Positions 36,882-49,278 of a stretch of 64,000 nt of DNA are shown piece by piece. The position numbers and the translations under genes are program-made. The stretch lies in contig NC_090128.1 in the NCBI RefSeq assembly GCF_040581485.1, positions 8,308,001 through 8,372,000 of the forward strand, written 5' to 3'. This DNA comes from Linepithema humile (taxonomy: Eukaryota > Arthropoda > Insecta > Hymenoptera > Formicidae). The notes below the pieces were generated by a model that was not told the origin of the DNA, ran no database searches, and saw only the letters and a list, made by a program, of their open reading frames with translations. Within the stretch, counting starts at the first letter, position 1. Every line of letters begins with the position of its first letter.

Positions 36882-39800
36882 CTCATACCGATTCCAACTT
36901 CTCGATTACGAACGCTTTTTCCGCGGATAAAAATTCACTATTTAAAGTTTCAGCCGACATCGTGTCGGCAATTCCCTTCTCCTACTAAAGTCCCCATAAA
37001 GAGGAATATTGCGAGCGACCAATATAACATCGGATTACCCACCGCTACGGTGGTCATCCCCCGAGTTTTTACGCGCGTTCGCCATCTCACTGTTTCCCTT
37101 ATTTCTACTTCTGTTGCGGCAGCAGCCGAGCGGTGGAAAGGGCGAGCAATCTTTGGTGGAAAACAACGCGCCGAATAATTTATCGGCGTTGGGCCGAAGT
37201 TGGCGAGAGAGCGAGCGAGGGCAAGACCATTCCGTTATCTATCACCCTGAACGCGCCATTCGCTCGCAAGATATGCTACAGGTCCCTTCAAAACGGGAGC
37301 GAAACTGTGGAATAGTCGAGTATGAAACAATTACGAAGTAATTAATTATATTTCCAAAAAGATATGATCGCGATAAATATTATAACCTTACTATACATTT
37401 TGGAATTTTTTTAAACCTTTGAATTACATTTGTATCTTGAAATTTCTGTAATTTTGCAATATTTATAATGGAGAATATTTTTTTTGTCGAACTATTTTTG
37501 CGTGAATTATAAGGAGTTCCTTTTTAACACAATTAAAATTTATCTGTCGAGGAAAGAGTCGATTCGAATTATAAATTAACTATGAGACTGATCCTTAATC
37601 CGGTTCTTCGAGACGCATTTGCGTTGCGCATAAAAGAGAGTCTCGTTCGGGAAAGGGCTTAACGTTAAGCCAAACAAACGAAAGCATTACCGCGCGCGTG
37701 CCCGCGTTAAAGCGGCCGCTGCGACGAGATCACTGTTCGCGTTACGAGGGCGGTTCTCCGCGTCGCGGATTCGCGAGGAGTAAATCACGTCGCTGTGCGC
37801 GAAGAAGATTTTTCATCCGACACCGCGCAAAGCCGTGAGTAGATCGCCGCTAACGCGAGTATTCTCATTTTATCGCTGGCACGTGATTCTTTTGGAAACG
37901 GCCTGTAACCGAACATTCCTGCCGCCGCTCGGTCAATGTAACCCGCGCGAGGTTATTTACCGGAAGTAAGTCAGTATCACGGGGAGTGAGTGAGAAAATA
38001 AAAATTTCCTCGCGTTATTCGCTGTCTGCGGCAGCGATTCGTAACCTTTAAAAAACAATTCGTAGAATTTAAGAGTTTACAGATTCGCCCGTTGCTGCCC
38101 GATTATTTTCTCGGCTTTTCAAGTGATCTTTTCAACGTGATGCACTATCACTCCCGCGGCGGCAAAGCAAACTGTTACACTTTACATTGTTACGCTTTAC
38201 ATTGTTGTTCCACGCATATAACTTCTGCTTTATCTAATCCTCTTCGATCAGAACGGAGAGCGAGAGGATTGTCGTGGGTGGGAGAGGGGAAGGAAGAGGG
38301 AAATCGGGAGCGAGGGGGAGCTCGTTCGCGCCTCCAAGTTCTCGCCTCCGTTTTCTCGGGGGACCGGAAGGTGTGGGGCCGAGAGATATCGCAACAGAAC
38401 TAATCAACGCGAGACGGGAGCGATTTCTCCGCCGCTCGCTCTCGCTTCCCCCCGCCCGGACGGGGAAGTAAAAAATAGTTCATGGCGATAATATCGCCCG
38501 GCGAGAAGATAGAATCCGTTTCCCTCCGCGCTCCCCCACCCTTGATCACGGCTCCGCTATTCCCGGGCGGCGGCTCGCCGCGTTTTAATCTTGAATTTAA
38601 AAATGTTACCGCGGTGCTTTTGCTCGCGCGCGTTCTCTCCGACGTGCGGCCAGATCGAAACATCGAAGCACATCGTCGCGCGATTCGACACGGTTATAAT
38701 AACACGGTATAATAACGTTCCTCCGTCCGTCCGCGCTTCGGGATTTAAAGCAGCTGCCGACGAGACACGGCCCCTCCAAATAGGGAGGAGACGGCGGGAT
38801 AGAGAAGCTACCGGGATGAGACCGCGGAGTGATATTGCAGCGGAGGAAATTGGATGGGAAATAAAAGTGGAATGCAAATATCAATAGAAGTTCGTTAAGC
38901 GTCGGCTAGTGTAAAAGCTACGACGGGAGAATCCTCGATTTTGTAACTCGTTAGGAGCTGCATTTTTCCCGCATTCCGAAATAATAAAGAATTCGAAAGT
39001 ACATTTCGAGAATCAAGCGTCCCGATGTGCGCGTTTGCTCGCGATACACTCGGATAATGCGATTACCCCGTTGTTTATCGCGCTAATTCGGATTTCAAGA
39101 TCGTTATCTCGTTTGCGATTTATTCCCGTTTGCGCTAAATGTCGCTGAGTCCCATATAGAATTGCACAAAGCGTCGCAATTAACTCGATCATCGGGATAT
39201 CGCCCGTTCCCTTGGGTGGGAAACAAATTTCTGTCTTTGTAACGAACTCATCCAGTCAGGACTAATGACCGCTGCAAATCGCTTAAGTACATACTGTGCC
39301 CTTTAACGTTGGCGCACTGCGCGTGTGTACACGCTTACGCGAATCATCGTTACTACCGTGTAAACCAGGCCCGGGTAAACTTGCGCTAGTCGTGCATAAT
39401 TAATTCGCCGTGCGAGCCGTGCAAGCGCGCGATTCGTGCGAGCGCGCACGCATCGGACCGATCGCGCGCAATCGATCTGATCGGGGCAGCGATGCTGCCA
39501 GCTAAACGCAACGGCCGCGGGAAATGTGCATTTGATCCTACGAACACAGGCGGCGAGGTAAATTGGGTCGCCGCGTCTTTGAAACTACTGCCTAAGATAA
39601 CGTGATTAATGTATTTAGTACCGGTGCAGCGTTGGTGAACGTGCAACCGAGACACTCTGCGTTTAAGTGCATTATCAACGTCCCTTCCGACTAATGTACA
39701 CACGGTATTTTCTTTCTAAAAGCACTAACGACATCGAGCTTATTGCTACAACAAGAAGCTAAGATCTTAATGAATTAGTGAGCGTTACGTCGGCCCAGCT

Positions 39801-39888
39801 TGGTGAATTCTGTCAATTCTGCACGCTGCTTCCCTCAATCACTATATAAATACTCTGTTAACATCACTTTTAGATTAATATTCTATTA
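36882..39888. other. Non-coding, largely CpG-rich sequence
   Basis: CpG-rich stretches at 37620-38060, 38230-38780 and 39380-39560 contain overlapping frames on both strands but no recognisable protein. A tandem 15-mer lies at 38174-38203. An AT-rich island occupies about 37340-37560. Confidence 0.6.
38174..38203. repeat. Tandem 15-mer, two copies
   Basis: GTTACACTTTACATT is followed immediately by GTTACGCTTTACATT, differing by one base. Confidence 0.9.
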
Positions 39889-40462
39889 CAGTGGCGCACC
39901 CATGGGGGGTGGAGTTTTGAGGGGTTAAACCTCTCCCCCCCTCCCCGAAATTTAATCAATATATCTTTTTTTTTTATTAACTCAACAGCAAAAAGTGAAA
40001 TATCTGTAGTTAAATCAAATGCGTTCAAACATTTGTATTTTTTGTCTCTTATTAACTATAGTCACAATTGTAATAATTCAAAATTCACGCCAATATCCTT
40101 GCACACAAATAATTATGATAGCTTCTTCAGCTATACTGTTGTTCGAACGTATATAATATCTACTTTAAGATATTCATATCGTGAAAGGATTTAAATAAGT
40201 TACTTAGGAAACATCTAGCAGCCATATATATATATAGACAAATTTTCTGATTATTTAAGAAAAACCAGCAAAACTCGATATCAATTTATAATTATGCTAC
40301 TATAAGAATAAATTGTACTTTTTATTAAACTATGTAACATTTTTATATTTTTTAGTGTGCAATATAAAATTATCCTGACTTTTGGTCATACTGTTTCATC
40401 TTGTGTGTGTGAATTTTAACTCCCCTCTTCTTCCCCGAAAAAATATCCTAAGTGCGCCACTG
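39889..40462. mobile_element. hAT-like MITE, 574 bp
   Basis: The element starts CAGTGGCGCAC and ends GTGCGCCACTG, a perfect 11-bp terminal inverted repeat. Beyond it both ends share a GAGGGG...GTTAAA block, so the arms are related further inward. The 8 bases outside the left end (39881-39888, TTCTATTA) match those outside the right end (40463-40470, TTCCATTA) at seven of eight positions. An 8-bp target duplication and CAGTG-type ends are diagnostic of the hAT superfamily. The interior is AT-rich with no transposase frame, so it would have been mobilised in trans. The single TSD mismatch suggests the insertion is not very recent. Confidence 0.82.
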
Positions 40463-43400
40463 TTCCATTATAATAGTCTGCTGCAAATAATTCTGATAAA
40501 GTTTAATACTCTGATTCCTTCTTTGCATATTTTTTTTTGTTGTGAGAAAAATTCACGCGTTTGTCGTAGTTTACATACGCCAAACTGCAAGTAGAAATTG
40601 ACAAATATGACCGCTTGAGAGTTAATCGGGAAACTCGGTCGAATCCCGCGAAATAGGGGCGCTCTTTAGGCGAAGCGATTTTTTATTGGCACTTGATCGT
40701 CAATTTGAAGTGGGGCGAAAGTTTCCGCTGGGCCCACTTGATTCTCCTTTCGTCGCACTTCTCACTGCGAACCGACCGTTCTCGATTCTGTATCCCTGTT
40801 GCCCCGTCATTCACACGCTAATTCGTGACTCAGCCGAACAATTAATTAAGCTCATTCGCATCGTCCGTAGTCTCATTTAGTCTAACCTTTGTTGACTCGA
40901 CGTAAAAATAATAATATTAATTTAACCGTGGAAAATTTGCGCCTGAAAATTACATGAAGAATCTAATGCAATGATAAATAAATTTAATATAATATACAGT
41001 GAAATTTTTATCAGTTCAACATTATATTTATTGCATTACATATTTTTCATTCCATACAAAAAATATATTGCATATAATAATAAATATTAATCACACGAAT
41101 GCAGTAAACGATTCGATAAATTTATCCGCATTAAACGTGAATAGTAATAATTAATACACTAAATAAAGATAATTATTGTGAGAGACTATTGTACTATTAT
41201 TATGTCATAAATATACGAAACTTTCGCTCTAATAATTAGGATGATAATTTATGCTGTACGAGTTATAATGCAATACGAGCAATGCAAGTTGAAGCAAACT
41301 GCACAGTATACGAAAGACAGGGATGAACTCCAACATCGGTAAGATTGTTTTAGGGACCGCGAGACATCAGCTGCTGTTTGTTAAACATCGCTCAAGCTGT
41401 CAGCGTGACTACGGGTGTTCGAGCACACGTCGTATATGCACGCGTGCGAGAATTTGTTAGCTCCGACATCAAAGTCCGTATGCTCATCGCGCGATAAATG
41501 CAGTTGTCTGAATTGTATCTTGACATTGATGCAATCTCGATTTGAACACTTAGTGACTTTTATTTAACATTTTTTTCATTCGTAAATTTTCCCAAGTCAG
41601 TTCTATATTTTCAGCGATTAAAAAAATTGGCAGTTTTTAATAAACTAAACTCTAAAAAATGGATTCTTCCACACTCGTTACTAATAGAATTTTAATCGGA
41701 TGCGGAATATTCAGGAAATAAAGAGCAGTGGAAGAATCAGATTTAAAAAAAAAAAGAAAAGAAAGAATCGACATGAAGTAAATCAGATAACTCAGAAATG
41801 GTCGCAGTCTTGTGCGAAATCTTCAGTCTCATTTAGCGCTGAATGTATGCAACTGCTTCATTAAGAATATTCACGAAGTGTCTTTTTTTTTTATTCGAAT
41901 ATCTTTCTCGCTTTATTGTGCCGTCCGGCACAAACCTCTTAATCCACGATTAAACCCGCGACAGGGACTTATCGGTGCTAATGAGGCGGTAACGAGAAAA
42001 ATCTCGAACTCGAGATTATCGCGATCGCTGGCCGTATAATGTTATGGACTGTTGCTAACGGCGGGCCCTTTTTCATCGAGTCCTTTTTATTAAGAACCCG
42101 TCGCGAGCGGGAATTACTTTTGTCCCCGTAATTGGCGCGCGAGCGAACCGGAAGTTTTGTGTTATCGACAGTTACTAATGACTCCTTCCGCCTCCTCCGC
42201 CCACTCGCCTTTTTAACACATTGTTATTATAAATACATTTTTTTACGAGAAGATTTAAATATGGCTTAATTAGCATAATTCAACTCGATTGTGGTTTCAC
42301 TTCACAACCAATTGTAAGAGACTTGATAAATTTTTTTTATCGCTTTCCCCTTGCTTGAAAATTAAATTTTATCGTGTATTACAATTTAGTATGTAAATTT
42401 ACTGTTTCGTTAGACTCGCAAACGATGACTTAGTTCACTTGATTAATGCTCCATACTTTTAGCAAAGGCTGCAAGTGGATTACGTTAATTTATCTATGAT
42501 CGCGAATTTATGGGCGACAGTATATTCTCATCGCGTTCACATACTGTCTCCTCGCGCGGAATATAAAAATGTGGATCGTGCCGCGCACTGTATTGATATA
42601 CTCGCGACGTGAGTTCAGCTTTGCTCCTTTTTCCGCCATCGAGAAACTGTCGGATAGCTTGGAAAACGGGCTTCTCGACGTTGGTCTCTTAAGAACAACG
42701 GGAGGTTCATTAATATAATGCGGCGATCCTAATCGCCGTCCATCGTGTCGGAACTAGTTTAAGTATCCCGTTCGCGCCCGCGCCATCGACGCGAAGCGAT
42801 GAATCGATGGAGCCTCGTCGCGCGGGGTCGTGAAATTTAATCGGTCGAAAAGTTCTTAACGGCCTTTCGAGACTTTAGCTCCTCGACGCCGTCGCGATAG
42901 ATCCGATCGAACGAAACGCGGGTAAAGTGGATGAAAGAAGAAGCCGCCGATAGCTCAATTGCGTTTTCGCTTTTTAACACCTCGGAAGCTCGACGCAGAA
43001 TTTGTCATAATGGTATTTTGTCTCATTGTTCGTTGTAAATTATAACCTATTTATCGTCATTAAAATTGTCCTTGTTGCCTCACTATACAATAATAACTGT
43101 AGAAAAAGTAAGGAAATTTAAAATTAAAAAAAAACAAACATAAAAGATGCATTTTTTTACGAGTGCATTCAGTGCGGCAGCGGCTTGTGCCGGTTTCTAT
43201 ATCTTCAGATGAGAGCAATCACCAAGCTCCGCTGTATTTGCATATTAAGTAACTCACTGAATGCTAACTTGGACATCGCTCAATAAAATACGCGCAAAGG
43301 GGCTCCCCCTTTGAGTCGGCTTTGAGTGTCGCGCGGGGAATCCGTGTCGCCGTGTGTAACTAAAGTTGGCTACCGCATCTGCCGACGCTATTTTATAAAT

Positions 43401-44040
43401 ATTTATGCCCACGCAAGCCTGATATATTTAGTCGTCGGCGTAGCCGGTGCCGCGGAATCGCGGAATGACAGCGGGCAATAATTTCCCCGTGGCACGGTAT
43501 TTTTAGCGGGGTTTCGACTTTTTCCCGGTATCCCGCTTCTGCCGTCGTCGACACTTACCGACTCCTCGTTTTTCGCCGCCCGGTACGTGTACGTGCGCGC
43601 GCATGTTTGTTTGACATCGCGCGGCGGCTAAATAATTATGATAATTACGCCGTCGCCGCTCTGCTGATGGAGATTTTAGCGTGATGTCTGGTTTCGCGCG
43701 TTATTTACATAATTACAAGCGTACTCCGGCCACTCCGGTGAGATTCCGCGACTGAGTAACGCGGATTCGTGTCTGATAATTAATTGCTATCGAGACGATG
43801 ACGGTAGATGTAATAAAACGTATCTCCGATAATGAGGTATATCATCATTTTGCGTAGAACGGTGGCGCCAGCTAATTGTGGAGATAATTGGACGAATTTT
43901 ACGCGAAAAAAAGAAGAAATATCTCTGTTGCAAAAATGAGAAATACGGCTCCGAAAATTTCCTTAGGGGATAGAATTGTGATAAGAATCTTTTTCTGTCA
44001 TGATTGCACTTGCAGTGTAATAATACAATTCTTAACATAA
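40463..44040. other. Non-coding mosaic sequence, no gene recognised
   Basis: AT-rich islands occupy about 40900-41220, 41540-41770, 42220-42420 and 43010-43150. CpG-rich stretches occupy 42560-42960 and 43310-43660. A minus-strand GTAAGTG donor-like sequence near 43550 follows a short ATG frame (MSNKHARARTYTYRAAKNEE...), but nothing else supports an exon there. The inverted repeat CCATCGA/TCGATGG lies at 42783-42810. Confidence 0.55.
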
Positions 44041-46960
44041 TCCAGTTTGATGTAGTAACAGTAAAAAATATATTTTTAAATATATGAATATATTGATAAA
44101 ATATAAATTCAGTATATGTGCGTTTTTCATTATAAGATAAAAAAAAATATATTATAAAATCAATACATTTGAAGAGTTTATACGAGTACTGCGTACGCTA
44201 TAAAATAATTCGGTAAATTTACACAAATAATAGATGTAGAAATTACAGAATTAATTCACAAAATCGTGTAACTTTACAAAATTACGTATTTTTATTTTTT
44301 ATTGCGCAAATATATCTTTATTTTATGTGGAAAACTACACTGCGATGGCATATTCTACAAATCTTATGTAAATATGCAAATTTTTATAATGTATTACACA
44401 GTATAACAGTAATACATATAATTACATTTTTACAAATAAAATAAATTATGTGTATAATTCGTTTGGCTTACTTATGATGCATCATTAATTTGAAAATAGG
44501 AACTGATCTTTGGACAGTACAAACTATTGATGTAAAACATAATTATATGATATACTTATATATAGAATAACTATAAATTTACTCATGCAACTTATGCCAC
44601 ACATATTACTGTATCACAACAATAGAAATTAATTTTGTTCTCAAGCTACAAATTTACATACATACGGAAATTTATACTTACAATAATTGGTTCCAAAATT
44701 ATCTATTGTAATAGCGTTTATTTTACAATAATTTTTCTTTTTACAGTATAGTTATGTATATTTTAGTTGTGTAATTTAGATTTGCAAATTTTTTTTATTA
44801 CATGACTTCCGTATTCTGCTTCAACATTTTGCGTCTTGAAAATATCGCATCTTGGCCTAATTAAAAACACTTCCTCGAGAAATTGCATGTGCCCTAAATT
44901 ATTTTGCATACCGAATTGTGAAGCGGCCAGAAGAACGTCACAACGCGAACATAGGAGAGACGTACTCGTCTAGCTTCAGTCGCTGGCGTCGCCGCCTCTG
45001 GCCCTCGCTTCTATCGTAGGTGTGTGTACTCATTAATAATTTATGTCCCAGTAACCGTTACGTGTACCGGACTCGCCGTGTCGTGGCTTTACCTACGTGA
45101 ATGCCCCGGCGCGCATTGGTGTACACGAATTTCAGATGAGCATTTAAACTGAGCGTTCGTAATTTCTTTCCTCCAACCAAAGAAGGACGAACGCGAACCA
45201 TGTTTGACCTCGTTTTTTTTTATTTTAGCAAAAAAACGAAATCTCCACCGTTCCGCCTGAGTATATATGTATAGTGCCGCATGTTCTACTTAACTTTTTC
45301 AAAAATCCAAAATATTTTAAAAAATTGTATTTGTATTATTTTAATAATCTATGGAAAAAGTGTGAAAGCAAACTTACATAATTTATAATAAATTCAATAC
45401 TAACATTTTTTCACTTTATAATTAGAAAAGTAATGTACTATGCATGCTATTTAGCAAACTGATCATAAGTCAGCATAAAAATACTAATAGATAGACTGTA
45501 AATGTAAAATAATCATGTAACATGTATATCGGCGCAAGTAAATCTAATACGAAGTTGAATTTGCGCTGTAAAGTTATAGCGAAAGTTTTAACATAAGTGC
45601 ACATTAATATTTCGACAAAATTCGACATATGTACAAACACATATGTGACATGTAAATTGCGTTCTGAGAACAAAAAACAAGTAAAATAAAAATAATGTAT
45701 TTTATACACTTTTTATAAAACGTACTTTCTTTTACACCAGCACAAAGTGCTTAATTGCAAGGTTTTTATAAAAATAATAATTTTTAAGATTAACAGACTA
45801 GAAGGAATTTGATTATATGTAATACTTATAAAAGAAAAATACACGTAAGTAAATGGTTATATTTTTATTAACTATCGACAGTTCTATACAATCAAAGGAT
45901 ATTTATAATATTATTATTCAATAACCATCGCCATATTTTTTCATCCATGTAAGTTATGTGATAAAACTCATTTTTATGATTTGTTTTCTTGCTTTTACGC
46001 CTTTTTTTCTCGCTATTATCTTCCTCGCTTTCATCTTTCTCATTATCGTCTTTCTCGCCTTCGTCTTTCTCTTCATTTGAATCGTGTCTGACTCTTTATT
46101 TAAGTCATCTTCAGACAAAACTGCTGTTACTGTGACCATCATAATCATTGCAAAGATAAAAATTGAGCTTTATCTGTAAATAAATACATTAAAAATCAAT
46201 AATAATTATAAAATGAAAAATGCAAGATGTTAAAATGACATAAACTTTGGAATATTAATTACATTGAACAATATTGACTTTCTGTCACAAGCATTGTGTT
46301 TAAAGATAAAGCTAATAATATTTTTCATGTATACTTTAAATATGTTTTTTTTTTTTAATTTTTTTCCATCATACGAGATTGTTGAGTAACACGCTATTAT
46401 AATTCTACAAAAATGTATTTTCCATACTAATATATAATCTGTTTATATTTATTTAAACAATGTATGACAGTAATTAATTTCCTTTTGTATTTTGTTTGAG
46501 AAAAACATTTTTCTCGCGTGTCCAATAAATCTGTCAAAGTGAAATTATGTATGCATAATTAATTTATTTTATTTGATCTGTTATACATTTAATCAATTGT
46601 GTTAATTATATTATAACTTTACAAAGGTGAAAAAATACGCCAAGTGTATAAAGAAGTATCGAAATTTATATCAATAAAGAAATTTCATATAAAAAATAAA
46701 TATGAAATGTATATTATAAGCTTTATAATGGGCACTAAACGATTTATTATTGAAACAAGTATTTCTGTTGAGATCACATATAATATTCTCGACATCTTCA
46801 ATATTATTTTTATTGAATATTTTTTATTATCCTCAATAATATATAAAATTTTAAACTATATGAATGACATGCTGGAGAAATGAGTACATTATCTATTTCT
46901 ATGTACAGCATAGATTCTTTCATATTGACAAGATGATATTAAAAGATTTCTTCGTACTTG
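44041..46960. other. Most AT-rich region of the window
   Basis: Apart from a CpG-containing interruption at about 44880-45210, the region is strongly AT-rich. I looked for terminal inverted repeats or transposase frames that would explain it as an old insertion and found none. The frames present (up to 80 codons) are Ile/Tyr/Phe/Lys-rich, as AT-rich DNA gives by chance. An acidic remnant on the minus strand is listed separately. Confidence 0.55.
45864..46172 (-). pseudogene. Possible decayed 3' coding end, acidic then basic
   Basis: On the minus strand, 46083-45892 is an uninterrupted frame of 63 codons to a TGA. It is Glu/Asp/Lys-rich, then has a basic cluster (KKRRKSKK), then ends in a non-repetitive stretch with YMDEKIWRWLL. 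An AATAAA (45869-45864) lies 23 nt past the stop, and a TTTATTTACAG acceptor-like sequence ends near 46172. Upstream, plausible acidic coding (SEDDLNKESD) continues only in a different frame, so an intact gene would need a frameshift or another splice. The acidic part has an imperfect GARRAAGAY repeat and could be simple sequence. No family was recognised. Confidence 0.2.
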
Positions 46961-49256
46961 CGCGCATAGTTTTGCGTCCTTTGCATGCGTCTGCATACTT
47001 GGCGCACCGCGCTTTTACTTTAATACACCTCCGCCGCTCACGCACAAACGGCTCTTCGCACTTACCTCTTCGAGATTTGTTCGAGATCCTCTTAGCTCTC
47101 GAATAACGATCGCACGTAAGTGGAAGTCATGCGTGCACCCGATGGTCGTTGTAAGCGGAATCTCGAGAATCACTCGCGCCGTTTAAGCTCTTTTACCAAG
47201 CCATTGCGTGTATATATGCGATATCTTGTTCTTCTCTTTTCATTATTCAAACATTTATTTGCTCTTATCACTTGATATCACATTTCAAAGGAATTTATAT
47301 TTCGATGCTTTTGGGTGCATAACGATAATTGTTTTGTTCACATTAATAATTGTAGTAATAAAATTCTCTTTTAATACAAGTATTAATTTGGAAAACTTTA
47401 TTACATTTTTTAATATATTTTTCTCGGTTTTTATTTATTTACCGTTTATTCAGAATGAATATTTAAACGAATACAAAAGAAGAGTAAACATAAATTGCAA
47501 AATGAGAGAGGTGGCGATATTAATATTTATGTATAGATATTTTTCCACGCTGTGTATTTGTCAAGGAATGACGCGATGAAAACAAGTTCATTCCTACGTT
47601 TCTGGTATCGAGGTCATGAATCGATATCGTTTTTCGATCACGCGCGGACGTTTCTTTAGTAGAAACCGGAATATCACCTGCAGCTGACATCTTTCTCGCT
47701 CCATGCGAAAGTTCGCGGGGTAAGAAACCGAGGATGGGAATGGAAGACTTCCTTTTGCAGAAAAAGACTCGGTCCGCGCCGCGTTCTATCTTAAGACTCA
47801 AGGAAAAACGCGGGAAACTCATTGGGAGCCTGAAATTTTAATACTTCTTGGAAATTTCGCCGAGCTTCTAAGGCGGACTTTTCCAATCTGGCGAGTGTCA
47901 AATCAAGACTTGCAACTCGTTCGTTCGGATCTTTCGCGTGCATACTTCATGTACATCAATCTTTGAAGTTGAATGAATAAAGTGTACATTTTGAATTATA
48001 AGATTACAAATAAGAATTTTCCGAAAAGATTTGATAAAAAATATTTAGCGCGGAATATAATTTATTCACGTGTTATGTCAATTAATATAAAAATAAAAAT
48101 CATAGATAAAAGTAAAGAAAAATAAGATGTAGAATGTTCTTCTCAGAAATTTAAAGTTCCTATTTAGCGGCCTTTAAAATCGTATCGTTCTGAAACAATG
48201 CATTCTGACGTACGACTCGCGTTGTGCGAAATACGCGATTTTTTTCACGGCGCGATCGCTCGATCGGTTGAAAGGGAGAAGCGCCCGGCGAATCGTTTTC
48301 CGCGAAGTTTTTCGCACGGTCGAGTAAAGTTGGCGTGGAAGGTGAACCCGGCAGGGAATCCTCTTTGTTCGAATTTAATCCCGGCTTTGTAACGTTGGCG
48401 GGGGGAAGGAAGCAGGGCAGAGAAACCTTCGGAGACTAAACTTCGACTTCGCCGTAGCGCGGCGGGTCGAGTCGAGAGCTCGAACTTTCCACCATTTCAT
48501 TCCCTCTGTACGTTTTAATCTCTCAGCTCGCAAGGAATAATTATAGCGGTCGTTATAATCATATCTCATAGAATTCACCAACATCCGTATTTATACGCAT
48601 TTACGACAACTTCAAATATAATTATGTCATAATTTCATCGCAAAAACGCTAATTCCAAAGTTGTAAAAGATTCTACGGCCGAGTTTAAACGGGGTTGAAG
48701 CAAGTATCCCGGTGCAGAGGTACATGCACACGAATATACATACATCGCTACGGAAACGCAGCATCGCGGAGCGAAGCAAAAAATTCTGTATTTCGCGAAA
48801 GGCAAGTTTATCTGCCTGTTCTCGAACGCCGCTGCGCGAGTTCGGCGTACGGTTAGGCAAACGTTTTCGGACAAAACTCGAGCGAGAAAGGAGGCGAAAA
48901 TGCCCGTTGCAACAATACGGTTTACGTCGCGCGGATGCATACGCGCGCGTTTCCACGCGAAAACGTTTCCACAGCGAGGCCGTTTGTCTCCCCTCTTCAG
49001 CCCCCCCCCCCTCCTTCCGACCGCTCTCTCCCCCTAAAATCGAATGGCGAAGTAATTAATATAAAAACATAGCTGATGGGAAACCGTTTGTTGGGCCGTT
49101 AACGCGAGCGCCGCGCAGCTGTGCCGTGTTCGTCCGCGGCAAGAACTGATTTACAGAGTCGCGCGCATCTGCGAACGGGCGCGTTCTTTCATTTATTTTG
49201 TCCGTTCCTGTCTCTCTTCTTTCTCGCCCCGATAAATATTATCTCTGACGACTGCG
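46961..49256. other. Non-coding sequence, no gene recognised
   Basis: A minus-strand AG|GTAAGT donor match lies at 47066/47065, and a C11 run at 49001-49011. A 123-codon hydrophobic frame (47208-47579, plus) lies in AT-rich DNA and has no recognisable family. Frames in the CpG-rich part (48180-49060) overlap on both strands. Confidence 0.55.
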
Positions 49257-49278
49257 TTTTTTTTTTTTTTTTTTTTTT
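49257..49278. repeat. Poly(T) tract, 22 bases
   Basis: This is a T22 homopolymer between GCG and CGAACC. There is no adjacent evidence for a retroposon. Confidence 0.95.

Noticed and set aside
40611..40660. GGTCGAATCCCGCG resembling a tRNA B-box
   Set aside because: No A-box, anticodon arm or acceptor stem pairing is present at the right distance.
43549..43625. Short minus-strand ATG frame (MSNKHARARTYTYRAAKNEES) ending at GTAAGTG
   Set aside because: The frame is only about 20 codons with low-complexity Arg/Ala/Tyr content. A chance donor is as likely.
44041..46960. AT-rich block as an intact transposon
   Set aside because: No terminal repeats, target duplication or transposase frame could be found at its edges.
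47208..47579. Hydrophobic 123-codon frame resembling a membrane protein
   Set aside because: AT-rich DNA yields Ile/Phe/Leu/Tyr-rich frames by chance. No receptor-type motif is visible.
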